Positions 1 to 7,316 are shown, counted from the first letter of the stretch. The stretch is DNA of 10,794 bases from Desulfobacteraceae bacterium (GCA_030589225.1 JAUUWD010000022.1:1-10794); one strand, 5' to 3'. The notes: generated from the letters alone by a model not told the origin. Numbers and translations are program-made.

Positions 1-88
1 CTATCACGGAAGAGACGTCTGCAAGGCAAGAAAGCCCGACCATGACCGGTGCCCGGTTTTCAACCTGTGCCCGTCAAATTCAATTTGA
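1..88 (+). CDS. nth: Endonuclease III, C-terminal end only (5' part outside window)
   Basis: Only the last 28 codons are present, read from position 2 to a TGA at 86-88. They begin YHGRDVCKARKP, which matches the C-terminal iron-sulfur loop of endonuclease III, a DNA glycosylase/AP lyase that removes oxidised pyrimidines. The family pattern is C-X6-C-X2-C-X5-C. Here Cys is seen at the first, third and fourth positions (codons at 20, 50 and 68), but the second position (codon at 41) is His. The usual KP before that position and the CP motif after it are kept, so the alignment is secure. The gene converges on xth, another base-excision repair gene, with 88 bases between the two stops. That gap holds no convincing terminator. 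The identification rests on a short tail, but the motif is distinctive. Confidence 0.75.
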   Translation, partial: YHGRDVCKARKPDHDRCPVFNLCPSNSI

Positions 89-176
89 TGCATCGCTCAT
101 AAAGAAGCGACCACTAAAAGAGCTTGCCGTTCGAGGAGCGGTCCTTGAGATGGAATAATATGGTTTTTCCGCTTAC

Positions 177-968
177 TTAAACTGACAACGACCAACTGAC
201 ATTGCTGAATTCGGCCAAAAGAAAGGTGTGATCCGAGGGTTTTTCCAATGTCCTGGGTTTAGTATCGATCCAGGCTCTGTGCGATTTTTCTGCCAGGGGT
301 GCAGTGGCTAAGATATAGTCAATGCGCCAGCCCATATTTCGCTTAAAGCCATTTGGAATCCTATAATCCCAGAAAGTATAATGGCCACCATCCGGCTGAT
401 GCTTCCGAAAAATATCCACAAAACCCCACTCAAAAAACTCCCTCATGATGGCCTGTTCATCCGGGTGAAAGCAAATACCTCCCCGGAATTTGTCCGGATC
501 ATGCACATCTAAATCCTCAAGCACCACGTTGAAGTCGCCCGTAAGCAAGAGTGGTTTACCAGGATCATAAGTTTCTTTGATATACAACAGTAGGTCCCTG
601 AACCATCGGAGTTTGTATTCAAATTTCTCGGTCCCCACGGCAAATCCCTGAGGTACATAGACGTTAATGACAGGGATATCTCCGATCCTGGAACTCATAA
701 AACGGGCATCTTCTTTATTCCCATTATAAAGATTCAATTGAGGTTTTTCTGTGGGCAGTTTACTGATGATAGCCACGCCGTTATAAGCCTTCTGTCCCCT
801 GTATAAGGCATGGTAGCCAGCTTCATTAAAGGGACCAGCAGGAAAGTCTCTGTCCTGGACCTTGGTCTCCTGCAGGCAAAGGACATCGGGCTGTTCCCGG
901 TCAAGCCAGTCCACAATAATGGGGAGCCTGGCTCTGATGGAATTGGTGTTAAAAGTGCTGAACTTCAT
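177..968 (-). CDS. xth: Exodeoxyribonuclease III / AP endonuclease (ExoIII/ExoA family)
   Basis: This 263-residue protein belongs to the exonuclease/endonuclease/phosphatase fold. The family cleaves DNA 5' to abasic sites and degrades 3' ends in base-excision repair. The catalytic set is complete: Asn7 (FNTNSIR), Glu34 (LQETK), Tyr104 (NVYVPQG), Asp145 and Asn147 (GDFNV), Asp217 in GWRIDY, and the Asp246-His247 pair near the C-terminus (PSDHT). The length is normal for the family. The ATG at 968-966 shares one base with the metG stop (TAATG), so translation is probably coupled to metG. A GGGGAG lies 12 bases upstream. It is the last gene of the leftward operon and ends with TAA. If translation stopped at the UAG inside metG, this gene could suffer from polarity. 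Confidence 0.95.
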   Translation of the reverse strand: MKFSTFNTNSIRARLPIIVDWLDREQPDVLCLQETKVQDRDFPAGPFNEAGYHALYRGQKAYNGVAIISKLPTEKPQLNLYNGNKEDARFMSSRIGDIPVINVYVPQGFAVGTEKFEYKLRWFRDLLLYIKETYDPGKPLLLTGDFNVVLEDLDVHDPDKFRGGICFHPDEQAIMREFFEWGFVDIFRKHQPDGGHYTFWDYRIPNGFKRNMGWRIDYILATAPLAEKSHRAWIDTKPRTLEKPSDHTFLLAEFSNVSWSLSV

Positions 969-2872
969 TATTTGATTTTACTCCCCGGAACAGCCTCGGC
1001 ATCCGGAGCTAAAAGATGCACCCCGGACCCGTCTTCTGCGGCGAGCACCATGCCATGGGACTCGACTCCCATCAGCTTGACCGGTTCAAGATTCGCCACG
1101 ATTATTACCTGCTTCCCCGTAAGCTCTTCTTCGGAATAATAGCCCACCAGGCCCGCCACAACGGTCCTCTCTTCATCCAGGTCCACCGTTAACTTAAGGA
1201 GTTTCTTGGATCCGGGTATACCTTCAGCCTTCCTGATGGTTCCAACCCTGATATCCATTTTTTGAAACTCCGCAAAAGAAATGAGTGGTAATTTTTTCTC
1301 GGTCATAGATTTTTCCTTATGCTTTGATGGCCTTTCCTGTTTTTTGGTTTCAACGCGGGGAAACAGTGCTGGGGCCTTAGTCAAGACCTTCACAGGCCTT
1401 TCTCTACCCCATGCTCGGAGGTCCTTCAGGTTCAAATCTTTGCCCTTCCTGGGAAGGCCCAACTGATCCTGCATCTTTTCGGCAGACTCTGGCATAAAGG
1501 GCCATATGAGAGCAGAAATGATCCTGAGCGTTTCAAAGATATAATAAATAACTGTAGAGAGCCGTTCTTTATCCGTCTTGGCCAGGACCCAGGGAGCCAT
1601 GGTGTCAATGTATTTATTTACCTTACCAATCACCTCCCAGATGGCCATCAATGCCTTATGGAAGCCCAGCTCCTACTTTAATTCTTCGTATCTGCAAACA
1701 ATGTCAAGGGCTTGCGTTTTTAGCTTTTCATCTTCCTTTTCAGAAAAATATGGCTCAGGCAGCTCTCCCTTGAAATATTTGTGAACCATGGTCAGGCTTC
1801 TGCTAACCAGATTACCCAGGTCATTTGCCAGATCAGCATTGATCCTCGCAACCAGGGCATCCTCACTGAACTCGGAATCGAGCCCGAAGACCATGTCACG
1901 CAGCAAGAAATATCTGAAAGCATCCAGGCCGTACACACCCTCAAGTTCGAGGGGCCTGACAACATTCCCGATGCTCTTGGACATCTTACCCTGGCTCACA
2001 TTCCAATATCCATGGACATTGAGATGCTGATACGGCTCGATGCCTGCGGACTTAAGCATACAGGGCCAATAAATGCCGTGGGGCTTCAGGATATCTTTGG
2101 CAGTAATGTGCTGAACACAGGGCCAAAATTCCTTAAACAGCTCACCATCTGGATACCCCAGGGCTGAAACATAGTTGATCAAAGCGTCAAACCATACATA
2201 GGTAACGAAATTTTCGTCAAAAGGGAGGGTGATTCCCCAGTTAAGCCGTGACTTTGGTCGAGAAATACAAAGGTCTTCCAGGGGCTCCCTTAGAAAAGAA
2301 AGGACCTCGTTCTTGTATCGCTCCGGCCTGATAAAATCCGGGTGGTTGTGAATATGGTCGATCAGCCATTTCTGATATTTGCTCATACGAAAAAAATAGT
2401 TGGCTTCGCTGATCACTTCGGGCTCCGTGAGGTGATCCGGGCACTTCCCGTCAACCAACTCCCGTTCCGTGTAAAAGCGCTCACAACCAACACAATAGAG
2501 CCCCTCATAATCACTGAAATAGATATCACCATTCTCCTTCACCCGACTAAGAATCATTTTAACAGTTTCTTTGTGTTGGGTATCCGTGGTGCGAACAAAA
2601 TAATTATTGCTGATATTCAACCTGGGCCAGAGGTCCCTGAACAGTTGGCTAATCTGGTCCACATATTCCTTTGGTGTCTGGTCGACTTTTTGGGCGGCGG
2701 CGGCAATCTTGTCTCCGTGCTCATCTGTACCGGTAAGGAAAAATGTCTTAGAGCCGAAAAGTATATGAAATCGGTTAAATACATCCGCCACAATCGTTGT
2801 ATAGGCATGTCCAATGTGAGGCTCAGCGTTCACGTAATATATTGGTGTTGTTACATAGGATTTTCTGGGCAC
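968..2872 (-). CDS. metG: Methionyl-tRNA synthetase with in-frame UAG at codon 400
   Basis: MetRS charges initiator and elongator tRNA-Met with methionine in the cytoplasm. Read through its UAG, the gene encodes 634 residues, the usual size for bacterial MetRS with a C-terminal OB domain. Visible parts are the HIGH motif at 19-22, a single zinc knuckle (Cys127, Cys130, Cys144, His147), KMSKS at 296-300, the helical anticodon-binding domain from about 335 to 500, and the EMAP-II/Trbp111-like tRNA-binding domain at 531-634. A TAG at 1675-1673 interrupts the anticodon-binding domain. Family-like sequence continues in the same frame (YEELK, UAG, ELGFHKAL), so there is no frameshift or deletion. 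The start is the GTG at 2872, the only usual start codon after the in-frame stop at 2887-2885. An AAGGAG lies 15 bases upstream, and the ricT stop ends 5 bases before, so coupling is likely. An annotation pipeline would split this into a 399-residue and a roughly 227-residue gene. Confidence 0.9.
1673..1675 (-). other. In-frame UAG codon inside metG
   Basis: The minus strand reads AAG TAG GAG CTG GGC TTC CAT, and both sides stay in one reading frame. The position is a variable, surface-type site in a helix of the anticodon-binding domain, one base change away from CAG, AAG or GAG. A short hairpin can form starting at the G of the UAG: GGAGC, loop TGG, GCTTCC with one bulged T. Possible explanations are amber decoding (pyrrolysine or a suppressor tRNA), a nonsense mutation, a split enzyme or a base-call error. 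Confidence 0.85.
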
Positions 2873-2877
2873 TGGTC

Positions 2878-3711
2878 TTAATGGTTACTCCTTTTTGATT
2901 TTTTTGTGAAGAGCCCCTGCCGCATAAGGTCACGGGCCGATATCTCTACCTCGTCCCCGGATTCCAATGCAATGGTAAGGGTTTCTTTTAGAACATTCTG
3001 ACGGACGATCTTTCCCTCTCCGTCCTTTGTTCGGACTTTTTTGCCGATTTTAGGGAGATTTTTTTTCATTTTCTCATAGTATTCATGCTCATAGGTCAGG
3101 CAACACATCAACCTGCCGCACATACCAGATATCTTACTGGGGTTTAAAGAAATGTTCTGTTCTTTGGCCATCTTTATGGTTACAGGGGCGAATTCCTTTA
3201 AAAAAGTCGAACAGCATATGGGCCGGCCACAAACCCCAAGTGCCCCTATCATCTTGGCCTGGTGGCGTACACCGATCTGCCTCATTTCTATCCTGGTCCG
3301 AAATTCCCCCACAAGGTCCTTTACCAATTGCCGGAAATCCACCCTCCCGTCCGCCGTGAAATAGACAACAATCCTGCTTCCGTCAAATCGCTTTTCAACA
3401 GAAACCAGACGCATTGGCAGAGCTCTACCCTTTATCTTTTTTAAACAGAAACAGAAAACATCGTTCTCCTGGATAGAAATCCTCTCGTATTTTTCGATTT
3501 CCTCTTTGGTTGCCAGACGAAATATTTTTTTAAGAGGCCGCTTAGGGGTATTCTCCGTTCTGTTTTGTGGCTCAGCGCAGACACAGCCAATAGCCGGACC
3601 CTCTGCAGTTATTACCATCACCTTGTCCCCTTTTTTAAGAACAAAGTGTCCGGAATCAAAATCATACACCTTGTTATTACTCTTGAATTGGATTCCTACG
3701 ATTTTGTTCAT
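2878..3711 (-). CDS. ricT: RicT/YaaT-type PSP1 domain protein, iron-sulfur regulatory subunit
   Basis: This 277-residue protein has a PSP1 C-terminal-type core at about 65-210 with two cysteine motifs, GVCGRPICC (Cys161, 166, 167) and GMCGRLMCC (Cys198, 203, 204). These are the hallmark of RicT. In Bacillus subtilis, RicT forms a [4Fe-4S] complex with RicA and RicF that affects RNA maturation, competence and biofilm formation. The role in Desulfobacterota is not settled, and no RicA or RicF gene is visible here. The C-terminal 60 residues are basic and include a small beta-rich segment (KKVRTKDGEGKIVRQNV). The gene sits directly after holB, as in Firmicutes, which supports orthology. The ATG at 3711 has a GGAAGG six bases upstream, and the gap from holB is 17 bases. 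The family call is secure; the function is inferred. Confidence 0.85.
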   Translation of the reverse strand: MNKIVGIQFKSNNKVYDFDSGHFVLKKGDKVMVITAEGPAIGCVCAEPQNRTENTPKRPLKKIFRLATKEEIEKYERISIQENDVFCFCLKKIKGRALPMRLVSVEKRFDGSRIVVYFTADGRVDFRQLVKDLVGEFRTRIEMRQIGVRHQAKMIGALGVCGRPICCSTFLKEFAPVTIKMAKEQNISLNPSKISGMCGRLMCCLTYEHEYYEKMKKNLPKIGKKVRTKDGEGKIVRQNVLKETLTIALESGDEVEISARDLMRQGLFTKKSKRSNH

Positions 3712-3728
3712 TTCAACCTTCCAATCCC

Positions 3729-4760
3729 TTACCTGCCGTGTTCCACAAGCCGCCTGAGACTCAGGACAGCATGCTCCATTACCAATTTTGTATTTCGCAT
3801 ACGGCGCAGATCCCTTTGAGATTGATCTACCGCCAAAATGCTATTGATCAAATTTTGTACTTTTAATTTTCCAGCAATATTTTTCAACTTATGGGAAAAA
3901 TCCACATTGATCATCAGGTGTTTGTCCCCACCCACCCTTACAAGCAGCAAGTCCCGATACCAGGTCTCCCATACCTCCAGCATGTCCATCAGGCCTGCTT
4001 CCCAGGTCTCAGATGTTTGAGAACCTGTTTTTCTATCCTCCCGTGCACATTCGAGTGCCATTTCGAGCGCCTTTTCCCCGGAAAGGCCTGGGAGCCTTAT
4101 GAGCATTTGAAGCCATTCCTGCCGCTTATCAAAAAAATCACCCTCGCACATTTTCAGTGCACGCCCCAAACTTCCTCCCGAGATCCTCGCCAGGACAGCA
4201 GCCATTTCCGCGTCCACGCCTTTTTGCTTAACGAGCCAATACGTCATATCATCCACAGGCAGGGGTTGGAAGGGAACTCTCTGACATCGTGAAACAATGG
4301 TCGGTAACAGATCCAGGGGCTCTGTAGCCTTAAGTATCAGGATATTTCCGGGAGGAGGTTCTTCCAGGGTTTTTAACAAAGAGTTAGCTGCCTCAGTGGT
4401 CATTGTTTCTGCCTGATAAAGAACAATCACCCGGTACCTGCCCGAGACTGGCGCAAAGCCGAGTTTTCGGTTCAGATCTCGTATCTGGTTAATTTTAGTT
4501 TTTTGACCTTGTGGCCTAATGGACAGGAAATCCGGGAAGTTCCCGCTCTTCATTTGGCGACATGAAACACAGTGGCCACATGCATCCCCGTTAACAGGTT
4601 CCTGGCAGTTGAGGGCCATTGTGAGGGCCATGGCCGTGATTGTCTTTCCGATCCCTGGAATCCCGGTGAAAAGATAGGCATGGGGTATCTTTTCTCTGGC
4701 CATTACCTGAGCTAAAAAACTCTTGGCTCTTTCCTGGCCCAATATTTGAGAAAATGACAT
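3729..4760 (-). CDS. holB: DNA polymerase III delta' subunit (clamp loader)
   Basis: This 343-residue AAA+ protein should be part of the clamp loader that places the beta clamp on primed DNA. Numbering from the chosen start, it has a Walker A motif GIPGIGKT (33-40), a four-cysteine zinc module (Cys52, 61, 64, 67), the NSLLKTLEEPPPG segment (126-138) and the SRC motif (157-159). At the Walker B position it reads LYQAET rather than the acidic DEAD-type motif of DnaX. ATP hydrolysis is therefore unlikely, which fits delta' rather than gamma/tau. An ATG three codons upstream (4769) touches its AGAGG, leaving no spacer. The ATG at 4760 has a 9-base spacer and gives the usual start MSFSQILGQE, so it is preferred. 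The gene lies between tmk and ricT, a common arrangement. Confidence 0.93.
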   Translation of the reverse strand: MSFSQILGQERAKSFLAQVMAREKIPHAYLFTGIPGIGKTITAMALTMALNCQEPVNGDACGHCVSCRQMKSGNFPDFLSIRPQGQKTKINQIRDLNRKLGFAPVSGRYRVIVLYQAETMTTEAANSLLKTLEEPPPGNILILKATEPLDLLPTIVSRCQRVPFQPLPVDDMTYWLVKQKGVDAEMAAVLARISGGSLGRALKMCEGDFFDKRQEWLQMLIRLPGLSGEKALEMALECAREDRKTGSQTSETWEAGLMDMLEVWETWYRDLLLVRVGGDKHLMINVDFSHKLKNIAGKLKVQNLINSILAVDQSQRDLRRMRNTKLVMEHAVLSLRRLVEHGR

Positions 4761-4791
4761 ACGGTACATCCTCTGGACGTGGATTCTTTAC

Positions 4792-5424
4792 TTATTGAGA
4801 TATAAATGGTTCAACATGCTTAAATATGATCTCCTCCAATTCGGCCTCTTTCAATGTGCCATCGACAACTACAAATCGTTCGCGATCCTCCATGGCCATA
4901 GTGAGATATCCTTCCCTTACGGCCTCATGAAAATCCTTTTTCTCCCTTTCAAACCGATCCTGCCCTTCCTGGAATTGGATCCTATTCCGCTTTAAAGCCC
5001 TTTCAAGGCCGATCTCTACCGCACAGTCAATAAGAAAGGTGATGTCAGGCCGGATTCCAGGAGAAGCCTTTTCATTCAGAGTAACTATCAGCTTCATGTC
5101 GAGCCCACGCGCATAGCCCTGGTAGACCGTTGTTGCATCGAAAAAACGGTCACACAAAACCCACTTTTCCTGCTCCAGCGCCGGCTTAATTACTTCTTCC
5201 ACATGCTGCGCCCTATCAGCGGCGTATAGTAAAAGTTCAGCCAAAGGTGAAAGGTGCTGATTTCGGGAGTCTAAGAGGATACGTCTGATTTTCTGACCCA
5301 CGCTTGTCCCACCGGGTTCCAGGGTAAAAACCAATGGAACCGCCAACTCCCTTAAACGATTAACGAGGCGTTTGGCCTGAGTGGACTTGCCGCACCCCTC
5401 TATGCCTTCAAAGGTTATAAACAA
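4792..5424 (-). CDS. tmk: Thymidylate kinase (dTMP kinase)
   Basis: Tmk phosphorylates dTMP to dTDP with ATP on the way to dTTP. The 210-residue length is typical. The P-loop GIEGCGKS is at 7-14, EPGGT at 36-40 and the CDRFFDATTVYQGYARGLD dTMP-binding segment is near 90-110. A lid-like stretch with Arg, Asp and Glu (QDRFEREKKDF) follows. The start is a TTG at 5424: the in-frame stretch back to a TGA has no ATG or GTG, the TTG gives the family-typical MFITFEGIEG, and a GGAG lies six bases upstream. It is the first gene of the leftward operon, with a good sigma-70-type promoter about 50 bases upstream. It ends with TAA, 31 bases before the chosen holB start. Confidence 0.95.
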   Translation of the reverse strand: MFITFEGIEGCGKSTQAKRLVNRLRELAVPLVFTLEPGGTSVGQKIRRILLDSRNQHLSPLAELLLYAADRAQHVEEVIKPALEQEKWVLCDRFFDATTVYQGYARGLDMKLIVTLNEKASPGIRPDITFLIDCAVEIGLERALKRNRIQFQEGQDRFEREKKDFHEAVREGYLTMAMEDRERFVVVDGTLKEAELEEIIFKHVEPFISQ

Positions 5425-5471
5425 AACTCGCTCCGTGACTGTAAGGTGTCAAGTGATTTAAAGTAAAATTT

Positions 5472-5500
5472 AGTATAGATAAAAAGAGATGGCAGATCAA
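5472..5500 (-). promoter_or_regulatory. Candidate sigma-70 promoter for the tmk-holB-ricT-metG-xth operon
   Basis: On the minus strand, TTGATC (5500-5495) is followed after exactly 17 bases by TATACT (5477-5472), matching 4 of 6 and 5 of 6 consensus bases. Transcription would start near 5465, giving a leader of about 40 bases to the TTG of tmk. The assignment is by consensus only. Confidence 0.5.
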
Positions 5501-5654
5501 GAAACAAAAACGAACAAATCACATTAGCTTCGATTGACAAAGGAAAACCAATGCACAGAATTTAATCGCTTTAAGATTTATTTTGTAGTATTTTACCTAA
5601 TTGAAAGAAAAGGCAATAATGCCCTGTACTAATGAAGAGCAGAAAAAATATGCC

Positions 5655-5683
5655 TGGAAAAATCAAATTTGGATTGCTATAAT
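5655..5683 (+). promoter_or_regulatory. Candidate extended -10 promoter for xseA
   Basis: A perfect TATAAT at 5678-5683 is preceded by TGC, the extended -10 element. At 17-base spacing lies TGGAAA (5655-5660, 4 of 6 matches to the -35 box). Transcription would start near 5690, about 55 bases before the xseA start. Confidence 0.55.
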
Positions 5684-5745
5684 AGTGTGAAGAAAATACT
5701 TGCAAAGCCATAGACCAACAGATATGGAAGGAAAAACGTATCCTT

Positions 5746-7092
5746 TTGCCGTCGGAAAACAAAACCCCTCAAGTCTACTCTGTAAGCGAACTCACCGAAA
5801 AGATCCAGGCACTTCTTGAAGATCACTTTGACTTTGTTTGGGTAGAAGGCGAAATATCCAATTTCAGCAAGCCTGCTTCAGGGCACTATTACATGGTGCT
5901 CAAAGACGAAAAGGCCCAGATCCGCGCTGTCATGTTCCGCCTTCAGGCCCGTTATCTCAAGTTTCTTCCTGAAAACGGCATGAAGGTAATTGCACAGGGA
6001 AGGCTCACTGTATATGCGCCGCGGGGAGAATATCAAATCATCCTCGATTACCTGGAGCCAATGGGTGTGGGAGCTTTGGCCCTGGCGTTTGAACAGCTCA
6101 AAAAAAAGCTTGCCAGCCAGGGGATTTTTGATAAAGAGATCAAAAAGCCCCTTCCTTTCCTTCCCCAACGAGTGGCTGTCATAACATCGCCCACCGGAGC
6201 AGCAATTCGTGACTTTCTAAAAATCATCCGCCGACGATTTGCCAATATCGAGATAATTATTGTACCGGTCAGGGTCCAGGGGGAGGAATCCACTGCAGAT
6301 ATGGTCGAAGCCCTGGATTTGGTCAACCGTGAGCTCAACGTCGACGTTATTATCTTAACACGTGGAGGGGGCTCCCTTGAAGACCTGTGGGCCTTTAACC
6401 GGGAGGAGCTGGCCCTGGCCATTAGAAATTCCCATATTCCGGTCGTTTCTGCGGTGGGTCACGAAATAGATTTCACAATCGCTGACCTTGCTGCCGATTT
6501 CAGGGCCCCAACGCCCTCCGCAGCCGCTGAACTCCTGGTGGTTGAAAAGGAAACCCTGTTGAATCGTTTGAATGACATGCAAAACCGGTTGGTCTCGGGA
6601 ATTGGGCGGAACCTGAAAGGACTGAATCAGGATTTGGATCGTTTGGCAAAAAGGGTCAAAGACCCGCGAAAACGCCTTGCTGATACCTGGATGCGCCTTG
6701 ATGAAATTCATACCAGACTCGCCCGGGTGATGGACCTGATTGTCCGCGACAGACGAATCAGATTGAGCATGGAAAAGCGTTCACTGCTTCTTCATTCTCC
6801 CTTAAATGTGATGGTATCCATAAAGCAGCGGCTGGATTTTCAGAGAAACTCCCTCGGCTATGCCATGAACAGTTGTCTCGGAGAAAAGCAGATGTCACTT
6901 TCTCTTTTGGAAAAAAGGATAAAGGACCTGAGCCCCCTTTCAATCCTTAAGCGAGGGTACAGTATTACCCGAAGATTGCCAGAGAAAATAGTTTTGAGAG
7001 ATGCTTCGGATGTAAAAAGGGGGGAACAGGTTCAGGTGCTGCTTGCAAAGGGCGGGCTGGAATGTCGAGTAGAAAAACTTGAGTCTGATTAG
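5746..7092 (+). CDS. xseA: Exodeoxyribonuclease VII large subunit
   Basis: XseA is the catalytic subunit of exonuclease VII, which degrades single-stranded DNA to oligonucleotides together with several XseB subunits. The 448 residues include an N-terminal OB-fold DNA-binding domain (about 8-105), the catalytic motifs ITSPTGAAIRD (146-156), RGGGSLEDLWAFN (206-218) and SAVGHEIDFTIAD (235-247) with RAPTPSAAAEL after them, and a long helical/coiled-coil region from about 265 to 400. The C-terminal SILKRGYSI segment is also present. The start is a TTG at 5746, the only usual start codon in frame before the conserved region; a GGAAGGA lies 13 bases upstream, a rather long spacing. The gene ends TAG TGA, a tandem stop and the only UAG terminus in the window. 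It is separated from xseB by a 342-base spacer. Confidence 0.95.
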   Translation: MPSENKTPQVYSVSELTEKIQALLEDHFDFVWVEGEISNFSKPASGHYYMVLKDEKAQIRAVMFRLQARYLKFLPENGMKVIAQGRLTVYAPRGEYQIILDYLEPMGVGALALAFEQLKKKLASQGIFDKEIKKPLPFLPQRVAVITSPTGAAIRDFLKIIRRRFANIEIIIVPVRVQGEESTADMVEALDLVNRELNVDVIILTRGGGSLEDLWAFNREELALAIRNSHIPVVSAVGHEIDFTIADLAADFRAPTPSAAAELLVVEKETLLNRLNDMQNRLVSGIGRNLKGLNQDLDRLAKRVKDPRKRLADTWMRLDEIHTRLARVMDLIVRDRRIRLSMEKRSLLLHSPLNVMVSIKQRLDFQRNSLGYAMNSCLGEKQMSLSLLEKRIKDLSPLSILKRGYSITRRLPEKIVLRDASDVKRGEQVQVLLAKGGLECRVEKLESD

Positions 7093-7100
7093 TGACAGAT

Positions 7101-7131
7101 TGAGGGATTTAGGCCCTTAGGAATTATTTTT
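7101..7131 (+). terminator. Possible rho-independent terminator after xseA
   Basis: TGAGGG (7101-7106) pairs with CCCTTA (7114-7119) around a seven-base loop, with one G-T wobble. A T-rich stretch (TTATTTTT, 7124-7131) follows after a four-base gap. The stem is short, so this is a modest candidate. It lies 8 bases past the xseA stop and would separate xseA from the xseB operon. Confidence 0.4.
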
Positions 7132-7183
7132 GTGCATTTTGTGGTAAAAAATTGTATTGGGCTATTTTCACTATCTTCAAATG

Positions 7184-7214
7184 ATTGAATATTTTCGATT
7201 GAATATTGAATATT
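7184..7214. repeat. Heptamer-type direct repeat, ATTGAATATT in three copies
   Basis: ATTGAATATT occurs at 7184-7193, 7198-7207 and 7205-7214, so the copies start 14 and 7 bases apart. The last copy, extended to ATTGAATATTT, is the inverted partner of AAATATTCAAT at 7317-7327. Confidence 0.7.
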
Positions 7215-7263
7215 TAAGGACTTCTTTCCATTACAAAAGAACTATCATAAAAATGACGGAGCG

Positions 7264-7301
7264 AGCCGACTTCGCCATAGTGGCCTACGGCTACGACGGC
7301 T
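7264..7301. repeat. GC-rich imperfect hairpin inside the AT-rich spacer
   Basis: GCCA (7274-7277) pairs with TGGC (7281-7284) across a TAG loop. Outside it, AGCCG (7264-7268) can pair with CGGCT at 7288-7292 or with a second CGGCT at 7297-7301. The GC content contrasts sharply with the flanking DNA, which suggests an inserted repetitive element or a structured RNA. No coding signal is seen. Confidence 0.5.
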
Positions 7302-7316
7302 GAAAGCGACATCCAC

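Larger units (their letters stand above)
5425..5745. other. Divergent intergenic region between tmk and xseA
   Basis: These 321 AT-rich bases contain no credible coding region. They hold one promoter-like sequence for each direction (5472-5500 leftward, 5655-5683 rightward) and a small GGCA/TGCC hairpin inside the run aaggcaataatgccc. No clear operator palindrome or riboswitch-like structure was seen. Confidence 0.6.

Noticed and set aside
93..110. Hairpin TCGCT/AGCGA between nth and xth as a bidirectional terminator
   Set aside because: The stem has only five pairs, the loop eight bases, and no T-run follows on either strand.
1646..1700. metG as a frameshifted pseudogene
   Set aside because: The frame is unchanged across the UAG and both halves keep conserved sequence. 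The lesion, if any, is one nonsense codon, with no frameshift or other decay.
2342..2881. 179-codon open frame on the plus strand opposite metG
   Set aside because: It lies wholly antisense to the conserved catalytic domain of metG and its translation resembles no family. It is a shadow of the real gene.
5534..5566. TTGACA at 5534-5539 as a rightward promoter
   Set aside because: The best -10 match, TTTAAT, is 21 bases away, too far. The TATAAT at 5678 is much better placed for xseA.
5724..5816. Short open frame starting ATG GAA GGA in the xseA leader
   Set aside because: It is out of frame with xseA, has no ribosome-binding site and encodes nothing recognisable. An upstream regulatory peptide cannot be excluded but has no positive support.
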